Part shown: in pieces, positions 1 through 11,237 of the stretch | Numbering within the stretch: position 1 is the first letter of the stretch | How the letters are laid out: each line of letters starts with the position of its first letter | Position numbers and translations under genes: made by a program | Origin: Eledone cirrhosa | Lineage: Eukaryota > Mollusca > Cephalopoda > Octopoda > Eledonidae | Reading direction: 5' to 3' | Length of the DNA stretch: 64,000 nt | Assembly: GCA_964016885.1 (NCBI GenBank) | Contig: OZ024745.1 | Span: forward strand, 46,804,272-46,868,271 | Notes under the pieces: model-generated | What the model was told of the DNA's origin: nothing | The model's input: only the letters and a program-made list of their open reading frames with translations | The model's database searches: none

Positions 1-1388
1 TTTCTAAAATATACCCTGAAATATTTTAAAATGCAATTTTAATTCCAAGAAAATAATATAGTTTAAATCTAATTTAACAGTTAAATTAGATAAATTGTTT
101 TTGTAATAAGTAGTAGAATTTTGTTCTTGCATTACAATACTTCTAATCCCATTTTAATCATCGTACATAAATGTCCACAATTCTGAATTTGTCTTTATCT
201 GTTTTTTTTTTGTTTTTTTGTTTATTTGTAATTACATGCATTATAGTTCCATTTACTTTCCTTTAAGTGATGAAAGTTAATCAACATATATATCAATATT
301 AATGTCCTTAACTACTGGTTTTGCTTAAACTGTTTTGAGTATGTTTTTATCAGATTCTGTGTGCTCTTTTGTTAATTATTGCATCAGATACTCCTGTGGA
401 ATTGAACATTTTCTATTTTCTATAAATCAACCCATATTATCAGTTTCTTTTATTAACCATTCTCTCTATTGTAAATTTGTTTATGTATTATCAAACACTA
501 AACAATCTTTTTTTATAAATATTAACCCCTGGTATTACAATACAAAACTGTTTTAAAGTCTATATATTTATCTAAAAGATATGTAATTTATGTAAGAATC
601 TTTAAATTATGTTCCAAACATCAACTTAATCATGGGAAAGTCATTTTACCCCCCCCCCCCCCCAAAAAAAAAAAATTCTTGATTATTTAAAAAATGATTT
701 GCTAATCATAGTGTCTTTCATTAGAAATATGGTAATGAAAGGCTCAATCGTGGTTTTTATTCATTATTGGCCCAGATTAATAAATGTTTTCTCCTTTGCT
801 CATTCAAGGAAAATTTTGTTAACAGCAATAGATTGTGACCTGGGTCATTTCTTTGGGAGATATTTGTGGAAATGTAGTTTCAATATGGAGATTTCTTAAT
901 GTGAATAATGTTTATGAAAGCTAGACTTCAGATGTAGTTATGTACCCTAAGTGGGTGTTAGAGTGGGAGGGGGTTAATGTCTCAGTTTTGAGGAAAGGTG
1001 TTTGTTTTTGTCATATTTTCCTTTATTGATTATAGTACACTAAAACTGGTTTTGTGGGGAATCAAAACTGAATGACTAATCCAAATAATCAAGATCTACT
1101 ATGCTAGTCATTTCCCTGGTAATTGACTCGTGAAGGACTTCAATTTTTATAATTTCTTATTTTGTGTTGGGTGATCATGGAAATATTTAAAGAAATGTCT
1201 AAAAACAATGGTAAATAAATGGGTGATAACAGCTGGGTCTGAAGCAGATTTAGTGTATAATATTAATCTCCTGTTGATCTGGACCTTTGTTGACAATAAC
1301 CTTTAGCTCCCTTAATCTAGCAGTTTGTGATGAGAGGCAACACTACTTAAATTGATCTTTTAATTTCAAGCGTTGAGTATGGTAAATC
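1..1388. other. AT-rich non-coding sequence, probably IQGAP intron
   Basis: I see no exon matching the IQGAP segment expected upstream of 4271, no RNA gene and no intact transposon. A poly-C/poly-A junction lies near 650-674. The short open frames at 335-556 and 699-899 resemble nothing I recognise. Confidence 0.5.
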
Positions 1389-1440
1389 ATCATCATCTTC
1401 GTTTACCATCCATTTTCCACGCTAGCATGGGTTAGATCAC
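1387..1440 (-). repeat. LINE 3'-end fragment (CATCATCATC ... GCATGGGTTAGA)
   Basis: A CATCATCATC run followed by CCATTTTCCACGCTAGCATG. The same start marks the 3' ends of antisense LINEs near 44660 and 27776, so this is a short antisense tail of that family. Confidence 0.6.
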
Positions 1441-1572
1441 TTTTAAAATTAGTTTCCCATGCAATATACCCTTCTTATTAGTGTTTTATAAAATAATACT
1501 TCATGCTAATTGTCATGTTTGTTTAATATCTATGTTGTTTGTTTTTTCGCTTAATTCATTCTCTTAACTACT

Positions 1573-1860
1573 CATTCCAGTACCTTAATATTTTGTCAAC
1601 ACATCATTCCAGTACCTTAATATTTTGTCAACACATCATTCCAGTACCTTAATATTTTGTCAACACATCAATCCAGTACCTTAATATTTTGTCAACACAT
1701 CATTCCAGTACCTTAATATTTTGTCAACACATCATTCCAGTACCTTAATATTTTGTCAACACATCATTCCAGTACCTTAATATTTTGTCAACACATCAAT
1801 CCAGTACCTTAATATTTTGTCAACACATCATTCCAGTACCTTAATATTTTGTCAACACAT
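1573..1860. repeat. Tandem repeat, 32-bp unit, about 9 copies
   Basis: The unit CATTCCAGTACCTTAATATT + TTGTCAACACAT repeats head to tail with almost no variation; two copies start CAATCC instead of CATTCC. Such uniformity suggests recent expansion. Confidence 0.95.
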
Positions 1861-2550
1861 CCTCCACTCCCTGCTTAAGAAATGTTTTATTTTATTAAAT
1901 GAATATTTATATTGAACATATTAGATTTAAGATAAATTTAATGTAGATATGACTACCATTTTTGAATTAGAAGCTTTGCTGTTTACAACCAGCGTAATAT
2001 AGATATCAGTGTCCTTTTAGCTATCTTGCGGAGAGGAGACAGTAATCTCTGAAACATGTATAATCCCTTATGTTTTTCTATATATAGAGGGAACAGCAGA
2101 ACATGTTTTGATTTTGGTCTTTTCACAGTGGGGTTTCTAATTTTAAAAAAAACATCTGTAGTTTTATCTATATTAAATTTGTTAAACTTTATTTTATACT
2201 AAATATTATATAATATTCAATATCTTGATACTCCTAACTAAAGAAACATACTAATATGCTTTGTTACTTTTCTAATAGTTAAATGTAAAATGATAAAAAA
2301 TAATAAACTTGCCATGTAGTTCAATAAATATTGTTTAAATAATAACTTTTTGGTCTTGTTAATTGTTATTTATGCCAAAACACATACAGAAGAATCAAGT
2401 AAACCAATAATTGTCATATTTTGTTTGAAATAGTCAATATTCTAACTTCCTGAGTTGTTAATAACTGTAAAAGCTGTAAACTTGATCCAGAAAACAGTTA
2501 AACTAAAAGCAACCTCTTACCTAATAAACTACAAGCATTATTTCTTTCAA
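1861..2550. other. AT-rich non-coding sequence
   Basis: I see no gene or clear repeat here. It is probably intronic. Confidence 0.4.
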
Positions 2551-2736
2551 AAGGCGGTGGATTGGCAGTATCGGTAGAGGGTCAGACGCCATGCTTTCCA
2601 GCATAGTTACGTCCCTTTATGATCTGAGTTCAAATCCCGCTGAGGTTGACTTTGCCTTTCATCTTTACGGGGTCGATAAAATAAAGTACCAGTAATGCAC
2701 TGGGTAATTGCTGGCCTTGTGCCTAAACTAGAAACA
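2551..2736 (+). mobile_element. tRNA-derived SINE with 14-bp target-site duplication
   Basis: The head GGCGGTGGATTGGCAG, a pol III B-box-like GAGTTCAAATCCC and the tail GTCGATAAAATAAAGTACCAG match the cephalopod OR-type SINE pattern from memory. The 14 bases ATTATTTCTTTCAA occur at 2537-2550 and again at 2737-2750, so the element is bounded by a perfect target-site duplication. The same SINE recurs in the macrosatellite anchors. Confidence 0.85.
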
Positions 2737-3261
2737 ATTATTTCTTTCAATTTGTTTATATTTTAATTCAATATTCTCTTCTAAAATTTTACTATCTTCA
2801 TTCTATCTGTTGATATGAATACAATAATTACATATTCTTAATTGTTAATTGAATATTTGAACTAATTTAACTTGATTCTCATTCTATTTTGCTATTTTAA
2901 GTTTACATTTTGAACAACCTCTTTCCTATCTCAGTGATCAAATACATTAATCTAAAGTGATAAATTTCAGAAAGTTGGTACAATGCAGTAGAATTGTCAT
3001 TCTTTGCCCTTCATATATTTCGACAACATTCTACCAGCTTCTGAAACTTATCAGTTATCTTTTACATATCTCTCAATTAACTTAAATACTTTATTAAACT
3101 AAACATTTACAGTATATCTTATAACTGAACGATGGAATTGGTGCATTTTGTTGGGGTTTTTTCCATCTCCTAATATGCTAATATTGGGCAACAATGTTAT
3201 TGTTTCAAAGTAAAAGTTTTCAAAATTTTACAGGATATTTACATAGTACTCTATCTGCCTA

Positions 3262-3326
3262 TGTGTGTGTGTGTGTGTGTAATTTCAGCTTTTCTTATAC
3301 TTCATTTTTTTTTTTTTTTTTTTTTG
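3262..3326. repeat. GT microsatellite and poly-T
   Basis: (GT)n at about 3262-3280 is followed by a long T run at 3307-3325. Confidence 0.8.
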
Positions 3327-3899
3327 TCCATAAATGTTAAATACCTGTCTTTTAAGGTTAGATAAACAAAGCACTTTATTTTCATCTCACTGAATTAGAT
3401 GCGACTTAACCAGCAGAAACTTGGGTTATTCTTGCAACAAACTGATATCCTGCCACTTATTAAATGAAACTTTCATGTAAAACGAATGAAAGTAAAAACA
3501 ATTTTCAGTCAATTTTTGATAGTGTTAGATATAAAAATCCATAAAAGAAAATTTTTTTTGTGGTTCAACATAAATTTTAATATAAAATATCTAAGTATCT
3601 TCTACCATAAAGTTCATTGGGGAAGTTTGTTTCTGTCTGCTATTTTCCTGTTGATGTTTTTTCTTTTTTTCTCTTTTTTTTTGTGTCTGTTCTAGAATTG
3701 GTTTTTGTAAATTCTATTCTAAATTTTATGATGAATTTGTGTTGAATGTTATGTTTATACATTTTGCTCAAATTTACATTTTCAGTATTTTCATCCACCT
3801 GTTATACATTTACTATCTTATTTTAATAAATACTTGGATAGTTACAAATGAATTGATATATTATTTTGTAATATATATATATTTTTTTTAATTCTAAAA

Positions 3900-4125
3900 T
3901 GTCAAAGTCCCAAATGCAGAAATAACAAACAATCACTATAGATAATAGTTCAGAAATTACCCATAGAGACAGGAATAAAAAGTGGACAAAGGCACTTTCT
4001 CTGCAGCTGCCTCTGTCCACTTTTTTCCATCTCTAAGGGTAATTTACCCCATTTTGTTTTTTCAACTATTATCTATAGAGATTGATTGTTATTATAGTTA
4101 TTTATGCATGTGGGACTCTCTCATT
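3900..4125. repeat. Palindromic MITE-like element upstream of exon a
   Basis: The left arm (from 3900, with CTATAGATAATAGTT and AAAGTGGACA) pairs with the right arm (TGTCCACTTTT, AACTATTATCTATAG, to about 4123). The centre is CTCTGCAGCTGCCTC. The arms are near-complementary over about 100 bases with short gaps. It lies about 150 bases before an IQGAP exon. Confidence 0.8.
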
Positions 4126-4165
4126 TTCAAGTTTCAAACATACTCAGTTCTTCAACAATTGATAA

Positions 4166-4300
4166 GGTTTATATTTTTTATTTTTTAGCTCTAAAGTTGA
4201 CAAAAATAAAACAAAAAGGAACTGACGGACAAATGTTTTGTAAAATATATATTTTTGATTATTTTTTTAGCTCCAAAGTTGACAAAATGTCAGACATTGT
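4166..4300 (+). repeat. Tandem duplication of splice acceptor and exon start
   Basis: A T-tract, TTTTTTAG and CTCTAAAGTTGACAAAA occur at 4174-4205. The same string with CTCCAAAG occurs 82 bases later at the true exon border (4271). In the upstream copy the exon frame runs into TGA after SKVDKNKTKRN. Confidence 0.8.
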
Positions 4301-4345
4301 GACAGGGAATCCCATGATTATCAAGATGATTGTTGGTTTCAACAG
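4271..4345 (+). CDS. IQGAP: IQGAP exon a: start of the RasGAP-related domain in this window
   Basis: The acceptor is a T-tract ending TTTTTTTAG and the donor is CAG|GTAAAA. The first base finishes a codon begun in an upstream exon, so this is internal. It reads SKVDKMSDIVTGNP then IKMIVGFNR, matching the IQGAP stretch around VTGNPTVIKMVVSFNRG. The ATG at 4287 is internal and is not the start codon. A second copy of the acceptor lies 82 bp upstream. Confidence 0.9.
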
Positions 4346-7300
4346 GTAAAATAATTTTAGTTGACTATTTGAATATAATTTTTTACTATTTAATTAATGG
4401 AATTCACTAAATTAGTTATGATTCACTGAATTAGATGTGACTTAACCAGCAGATAGCATCAGCAATAGAAAAACCAATGGAAGCATAGTTTTCTTACTCT
4501 CATCTGATAATCAGAATCTTTAACCAGAACTTACCAATGGAAAGAAAACTATATTCTGATGAAGCTTAGTATGCACTGGTAATGCTGCTTTCCAAGAGAA
4601 CATTTAGTTGGAAAATAAGCCCCAATGATTATAATCATAAGTTGCTGGATTGTATTATACTCTAATGTCATCAATGTCAGCTTGATATCTCAAAACCATT
4701 TCAGTACCATGTTTATAAAATTCATATGGCTTCAAGGCAAAAGATACTATTCTTGATTTTTAGGTCCTCTATGTATATTATTTCACATTGAAATAATTTT
4801 GTTGAATCAGGGTTTTTTTAAGTGATCTGAGCACTATAAGAAGTTATGAATGCGTTTTTCTGTAATGTTAATGTGTTCATATGGAATAATACCATTGTCA
4901 TAACTTCTGTAAGTATATAACAAGACATGGTAGATTTTTTCTTAGATATAACTTAAACAGTTTCCTTAAAAGTTGACTTTCTTAAGATGCATGTTGTATA
5001 AGACTCAAGTCTCTCTTGAGTCACATTGTCAGGGTAAAATATGACTCTCTGAGTACAATAAATGTGAATATTTTTTACTCAACTGTATTCAAATATAATA
5101 GCCTGCTGGAAATTGATCTATAGTTGTATAAAGCCTTATATGGTTATAGCAGTCTGCTAGCAATTTATCTATAAGACCTTATATAGTTGTAGCAGAACTG
5201 CTGGCAATTTATATACAATTGTATAAAGCCTTATATAGTTATAGCAGTCTGCTAGATATTTATAGTTATATAAGGTCTCATATCCTTACATTTTCTTTAG
5301 ATGTATTCTTTTGACATTTTTTTTTTTATTATATGAGACTTAAGTATTTCGTTATTTGTGACTGAAAATCACATAATTAAATTCAATTCAACTTGTATGA
5401 AATGTGAATTTTACTCACAAATAACAAAATATTTAAGTCCCACATATCAAAAGAATATGTCTAAAGAAAAGATAACCAAATGTCTGGAGAAAGAAAGAGT
5501 TTATACTCTTTGCCCAGTTAGTTATGTAATTGTATAATTTTTAAAATGTATGAATAATCAGTAAAATTCATCTTAAATTACAGAAATCCAAGGGGACAAA
5601 GTGCTTTACGAGAACTTCTACATCCATTGATCAAGGAAGTCTTGGACGATAAAGAATTTTTGATCAACACCAACCCTGTCGAAGTATACAAGGGTTGGAT
5701 AAACCAGACAGAATCCCAAACTGGACAAGTCAGGTATTGAGACAATTTTTGTTTTCAAAACAATCACTTGCTATAAGCACAAAGTACCAAAGAATATAAT
5801 ACTCAGTAGTTTTTAATATAATTTGATATACACTGAGGTAGTGCTGGGGTCAAGATAAAATGTTCCCAGTACATACTGAAGAGTGGTTGACATTAGAAAG
5901 TATATGAGCAAGATGAAATCACCTGACCAGTCTTGCCTCAGTATGTGACAGCCTGTCTAATCCATACAAGCATGGAGAATAGATGTTAAATGGGGATGAT
6001 AGCATTATAGCTTTTTCAGTATTTTTTAGTCAAAATAATGATAAATGTACAAAAGTCACAGGACATTGGTTATGCTATGGCTTAAGGGCCAACTTTAATC
6101 AAAATAGCTGTACCAGGCTGCTCAACTTATTTTAATTGTTTAATCTGGATTGTAGCTTAGATATTCTTCTGTAGCAATTCTGTGTTTAGATAGGTTTACC
6201 ATCAGTAAATTTAATCTGAGTCAATAATCCACATGCTGTTTAAGGCCTTCTGAGTATTCCCTTAAATTTAATAAATATAGCAATGAAATAATTCACTTAT
6301 ATTGTTGCTGATATCTTTTTACAGTACAGAAAAATACACAGTAATATACTAAGGACATTACATGGTAATGTAGTGGTCAAGCAAAGAACCATATGTGGCA
6401 AAATGTTGAGACTAGCACAACCCATGCTCCTGATACCATGACAGATAAGCACTCAGCCCACTATGCAAGGTGGTTGGCATTAGGAAGGGCATAGAAAACT
6501 AAATCAAAATGGATTGTATAAGCAAGACATGGTCACCTGACTTGTCTAGCCTATAATGTGACATTGTTTAATCCATGGAAAGTGGGTATTAAATAGTGAT
6601 GATGCTGATGTGATCTCTACAAGCTACATCAGATGCTACTCATCTAGGAGGGCAATATCTCTAAATTCCTGATCCAGTGTAGAGGGGACTCGACTTCCCA
6701 GTGGCAGGGTAAAATGTGCCCAGTCCACTCTAGTGATGTTCTCACAGTGGCAGGGTAAAATGTGCCCAGTCTACTCTAGTGATGTTCTCACAGTGGCAGG
6801 GTAAAATGTGCCCAGTCCACTCTAGTGATGTTCTCACAGTGGCAGGGTAAAATGTGCCCAGTCTACTCTAGTGATGTTCTCACAGTGGCAGGGTAAAATG
6901 TGCCCAGTCTACTCTAGTGATGTTCTCACAGTGGCAGGGTAAAATGTGCCCAGTCCACTCTAGTGATGTTCTCACAGTGGCAAAGTAAAATGTGCCCAGT
7001 CCACTCTAGTGATGTTCTCACAGTGGCAGGGTAAAATGCACCCAGTCTACTCTAGTGATGTTCTCACAGTGGCAGGGTAAAATGTGCCCAGTCCACTCTA
7101 GTGATGTTCTCACAGTGGCAGGGTAAAATGCACCCAGTCTACTCTAGTGATGTTCTCACAGTGGCAAAGTAAAATGCACCCAGTCCACTCTAGTGATGTT
7201 CTCACAGTGGCAAAGTAAAATGCACCCAGTCCACTCTAGTGATGTTCTCACAATGGCAAAGTAAAATGTGCCCAGTCCACTCTAGTGATGTTCTCACAGT

Positions 7301-10300
7301 GGCAAAGTAAAATGCACCCAGTCCACTCTAGTGATGTTCTCACAGTGGCAAAGTAAAATGTGCCCAGTCCACTCTAGTGATGTTCTCACAGTGGCAAAGT
7401 AAAATGCACCCAGTCCACTCTAGTGATGTTCTCACAATGGCAAAGTAAAATGCACCCAGTCCACTCTAGTGATGTTCTCACAATGGCAAAGTAAAATGTG
7501 CCCAGTCCACTCTAGTGATGTTCTCACAGTGGCAAAGTAAAATGCACCCAGTCCACTCTAGTGATGTTCTCACAATGGCAAAGTAAAATGTGCCCAGTCC
7601 ACTCTAGTGATGTTCTCACAATGGCAAAGTAAAATGCACCCAGTCCACTCTAGTGATGTTCTCACAATGGCAAAGTAAAATGCACCCAGTCCACTCTAGT
7701 GATGTTCTCACAATGGCAAAGTAAAATGCACCCAGTCCACTCTAGTGATGTTCTCACAATGGCAAAGTAAAATGTGCCCAGTCCACTCTAGTGATGTTCT
7801 CACAATGGCAAAGTAAAATGTGCCCAGTCCACTCTAGTGATGTTCTCACAGTGGCAAAGTAAAATGCACCCAGTCCACTCTAGTGATGTTCTCACAATGG
7901 CAAAGTAAAATGTGCCCAGTCCACTCTAGTGATGTTCTCACAATGGCAAAGTAAAATGCACCCAGTCCACTCTAGTGATGTTCTCACAATGGCAAAGTAA
8001 AATGCACCCAGTCCACTCTAGTGATGTTCTCACAATGGCAAAGTAAAATGCACCCAGTCCACTCTAGTGATGTTCTCACAATGGCAAAGTAAAATGTGCC
8101 CAGTCCACTCTAGTGATGTTCTCACAATGGCAAAGTAAAATGCACCCAGTCCACTCTAGTGATGTTCTCACAATGGCAAAGTAAAATGCACCCAGTCCAC
8201 TCTAGTGATGTTCTCACAGTGGCAAAGTAAAATGCACCCAGTCCACTCTAGTGATGTTCTCACAGTGGCAAAGTAAAATGTGCCCAGTCCACTCTAGTGA
8301 TGTTCTCACAGTGGCAAAGTAAAATGCACCCAGTCCACTCTAGTGATGTTCTCACAATGGCAAAGTAAAATGTGCCCAGTCCACTCTAGTGATGTTCTCA
8401 CAGTGGCAAAGTAAAATGCACCCAGTCCACTCTAGTGATGTTCTCACAGTGGCAAAGTAAAATGCACCCAGTCCACTCTAGTGATGTTCTCACAATGGCA
8501 AAGTAAAATGTGCCCAGTCCACTCTAGTGATGTTCTCACAGTGGCAAAGTAAAATGCACCCAGTCCACTCTAGTGATGTTCTCACAGTGGCAAAGTAAAA
8601 TGCACCCAGTCCACTCTAGTGATGTTCTCACAATGGCAAAGTAAAATGTGCCCAGTCCACTCTAGTGATGTTCTCACAGTGGCAAAGTAAAATGCACCCA
8701 GTCCACTCTAGTGATGTTCTCACAGTGGCAAAGTAAAATGTGCCCAGTCCACTCTAGTGATGTTCTCACAGTGGCAAAGTAAAATGCACCCAGTCCACTC
8801 TAGTGATGTTCTCACAATGGCAAAGTAAAATGTGCCCAGTCCACTCTAGTGATGTTCTCACAGTGGCAAAGTAAAATGCACCCAGTCTACTCTAGTGATG
8901 TTCTCACAGTGGCAGGGTAAAATGCACCCAGTCTACTCTAGTGATGTTCTCACAGTGGCAGGGTAAAATGCACCCAGTCCACTCTAGTGATGTTCTCACA
9001 GTGGCAGGGTAAAATGCACCCAGTCTACTCTAGTGATGTTCTCACAGTGGCAAAGTAAAATGCACCCAGTCCACTCTAGTGATGTTCTCACAGTGGCAGG
9101 GTAAAATGCACCCAGTCTACTCTAGTGATGTTCTCACAGTGGCAAAGTAAAATGCACCCAGTCCACTCTAGTGATGTTCTCACAGTGGCAGGGTAAAATG
9201 CACCCAGTCTACTCTAGTGATGTTCTCACAGTGGCAAAGTAAAATGCACCCAGTCCACTCTAGTGATGTTCTCACAGTGGCAAAGTAAAATGCACCCAGT
9301 CCACTCTAGTGATGTTCTCACAGTGGCAAAGTAAAATGCACCCAGTCCACTCTAGTGATGTTCTCACAGTGGCAAAGTAAAATGCACCCAGTCCACTCTA
9401 GTGATGTTCTCACAGTGGCAAAGTAAAATGCACCCAGTCCACTCTAGTGATGTTCTCACAGTGGCAAAGTAAAATGCACCCAGTCTACTCTAGTGATGTT
9501 CTCACAGTGGCAGGGTAAAATGCACCCAGTCTACTCGAGTGATGTTCTCACAGTGGCAGGGTAAAATGCACCCAGTCTACTCTAGTGATGTTCTCACAGT
9601 GGCAGGGTAAAATGCACCCAGTCTACTCTAGTGATGTTCTCACAGTGGCAGGGTAAAATGCACCCTGTCCACTCTAGTGATGTTCTCACAGTGGCAAAGT
9701 AAAATGCACCCAGTCCACTCTAGTGATGTTCTCACAGTGGCAAAGTAAAATGCACCCAGTCCACTCTAGTGATGTTCTCACAGTGGCAAAGTAAAATGCA
9801 CCCAGTCCACTCTAGTGATGTTCTCACAGTGGCAAAGTAAAATGCACCCAGTCCACTCTAGTGATGTTCTCACAGTGGCAAAGTAAAATGCACCCAGTCC
9901 ACTCTAGTGATGTTCTCACAGTGGCAAAGTAAAATGCACCCAGTCTACTCTAGTGATGTTCTCACAGTGGCAAAGTAAAATGCACCCAGTCCACTCTAGT
10001 GATGTTCTCACAGTGGCAAAGTAAAATGCACCCAGTCCACTCTAGTGATGTTCTCACAGTGGCAAAGTAAAATGCACCCAGTCTACTCTAGTGATGTTCT
10101 CACAATGGCAAAGTAAAATGTGCCCAGTCTACTCTAGTGATGTTCTCACAGTGGCAGGGTAAAATGTGCCCAGTCTACTCTAGTGATGTTCTCACAGTGG
10201 CAAAGTAAAATGCACCCAGTCTACTCTAGTGATGTTCTCACAGTGGCAAAGTAAAATGCACCCAGTCTACTCTAGTGATGTTCTCACAGTGGCAAAGTAA

Positions 10301-10734
10301 AATGCACCCAGTCCACTCTAGTGATGTTCTCACAGTGGCAAAGTAAAATGTGCCCAGTCTACTCTAGTGATGTTCTCACAATGGCAAAGTAAAATGTGCC
10401 CAGTCCACTCTAGTGATGTTCTCACAGTGGCAAAGTAAAATGCACCCAGTCTACTCTAGTGATGTTCTCACAGTGGCAAAGTAAAATGCACCCAGTCTAC
10501 TCTAGTGATGTTCTCACAGTGGCAGGGTAAAATGTGCCCAGTCTACTCTAGTGATCTCACAAAATAGTTAAAAATGAAAGAAAATTTATAAGACTTGTTC
10601 ATCTCAAGTAAATGTCACTATCTAAAATGCACCATTGAAATCATAAGGCATTGTTGTTATAAATCAAATTCTTTAGACATTCTCATTTCTCAAAGACCTT
10701 TGTTATGTTTTCTTAAATACTTATGTGCTTAGCT

Positions 10735-10793
<59 letters not shown>

Positions 10794-11186
10794 TAACAGA
10801 TTAAAGTTTAAGCAAAGAATATTAGTCTACGACTTCATTTATACCATAAACGTGGTTTTGTCTTGGCGTGTAATTTTTTTCACCATTCCAAATTATGACG
10901 TATTATCTTTGTCTTTATCCGTTCTTTGTCAGGGAACGTTTCCACGAACCTAAGTATCGTCTTCCTGTCTTTGCAACGTTTTTTGAAATATTTACTTCTG
11001 CGTTCACAGATTGATTTTTTTTAGTTTCAGAAGATCCCGTTAAGGGTGAAAGCAGCGATTCTTTGCTTAAACTTTAATCTGTTATTTTAATAAATATTTG
11101 CTCTACGGTTCTTATATATTTGATATATATTTGTCCTTATCGAGCCCTCTTTGGATTTTAGTCTTCAAATTTATTATTATTACTAT

Positions 11187-11237
<51 letters not shown>

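Noticed and set aside
335..899. Upstream IQGAP exons in 1-4270
   Set aside because: None of the short frames matches the segment expected before SKVDK. The next upstream exon probably lies outside the window.
1573..1860. CRISPR-like array
   Set aside because: Direct tandem repeat of 32 bp without spacers.
2551..2640. tRNA gene
   Set aside because: A B-box is present but there is no cloverleaf, and the 14-bp target duplication shows that it is a retroposed SINE.
4287..4349. ATG at 4287 as an IQGAP start codon
   Set aside because: Homology continues upstream of it (SKVDK) to a splice acceptor, and this position is deep inside the family's domain order.
6699..10560. CRISPR-like array
   Set aside because: Units are contiguous with no unique spacers, and the DNA is clearly eukaryotic with spliced exons.
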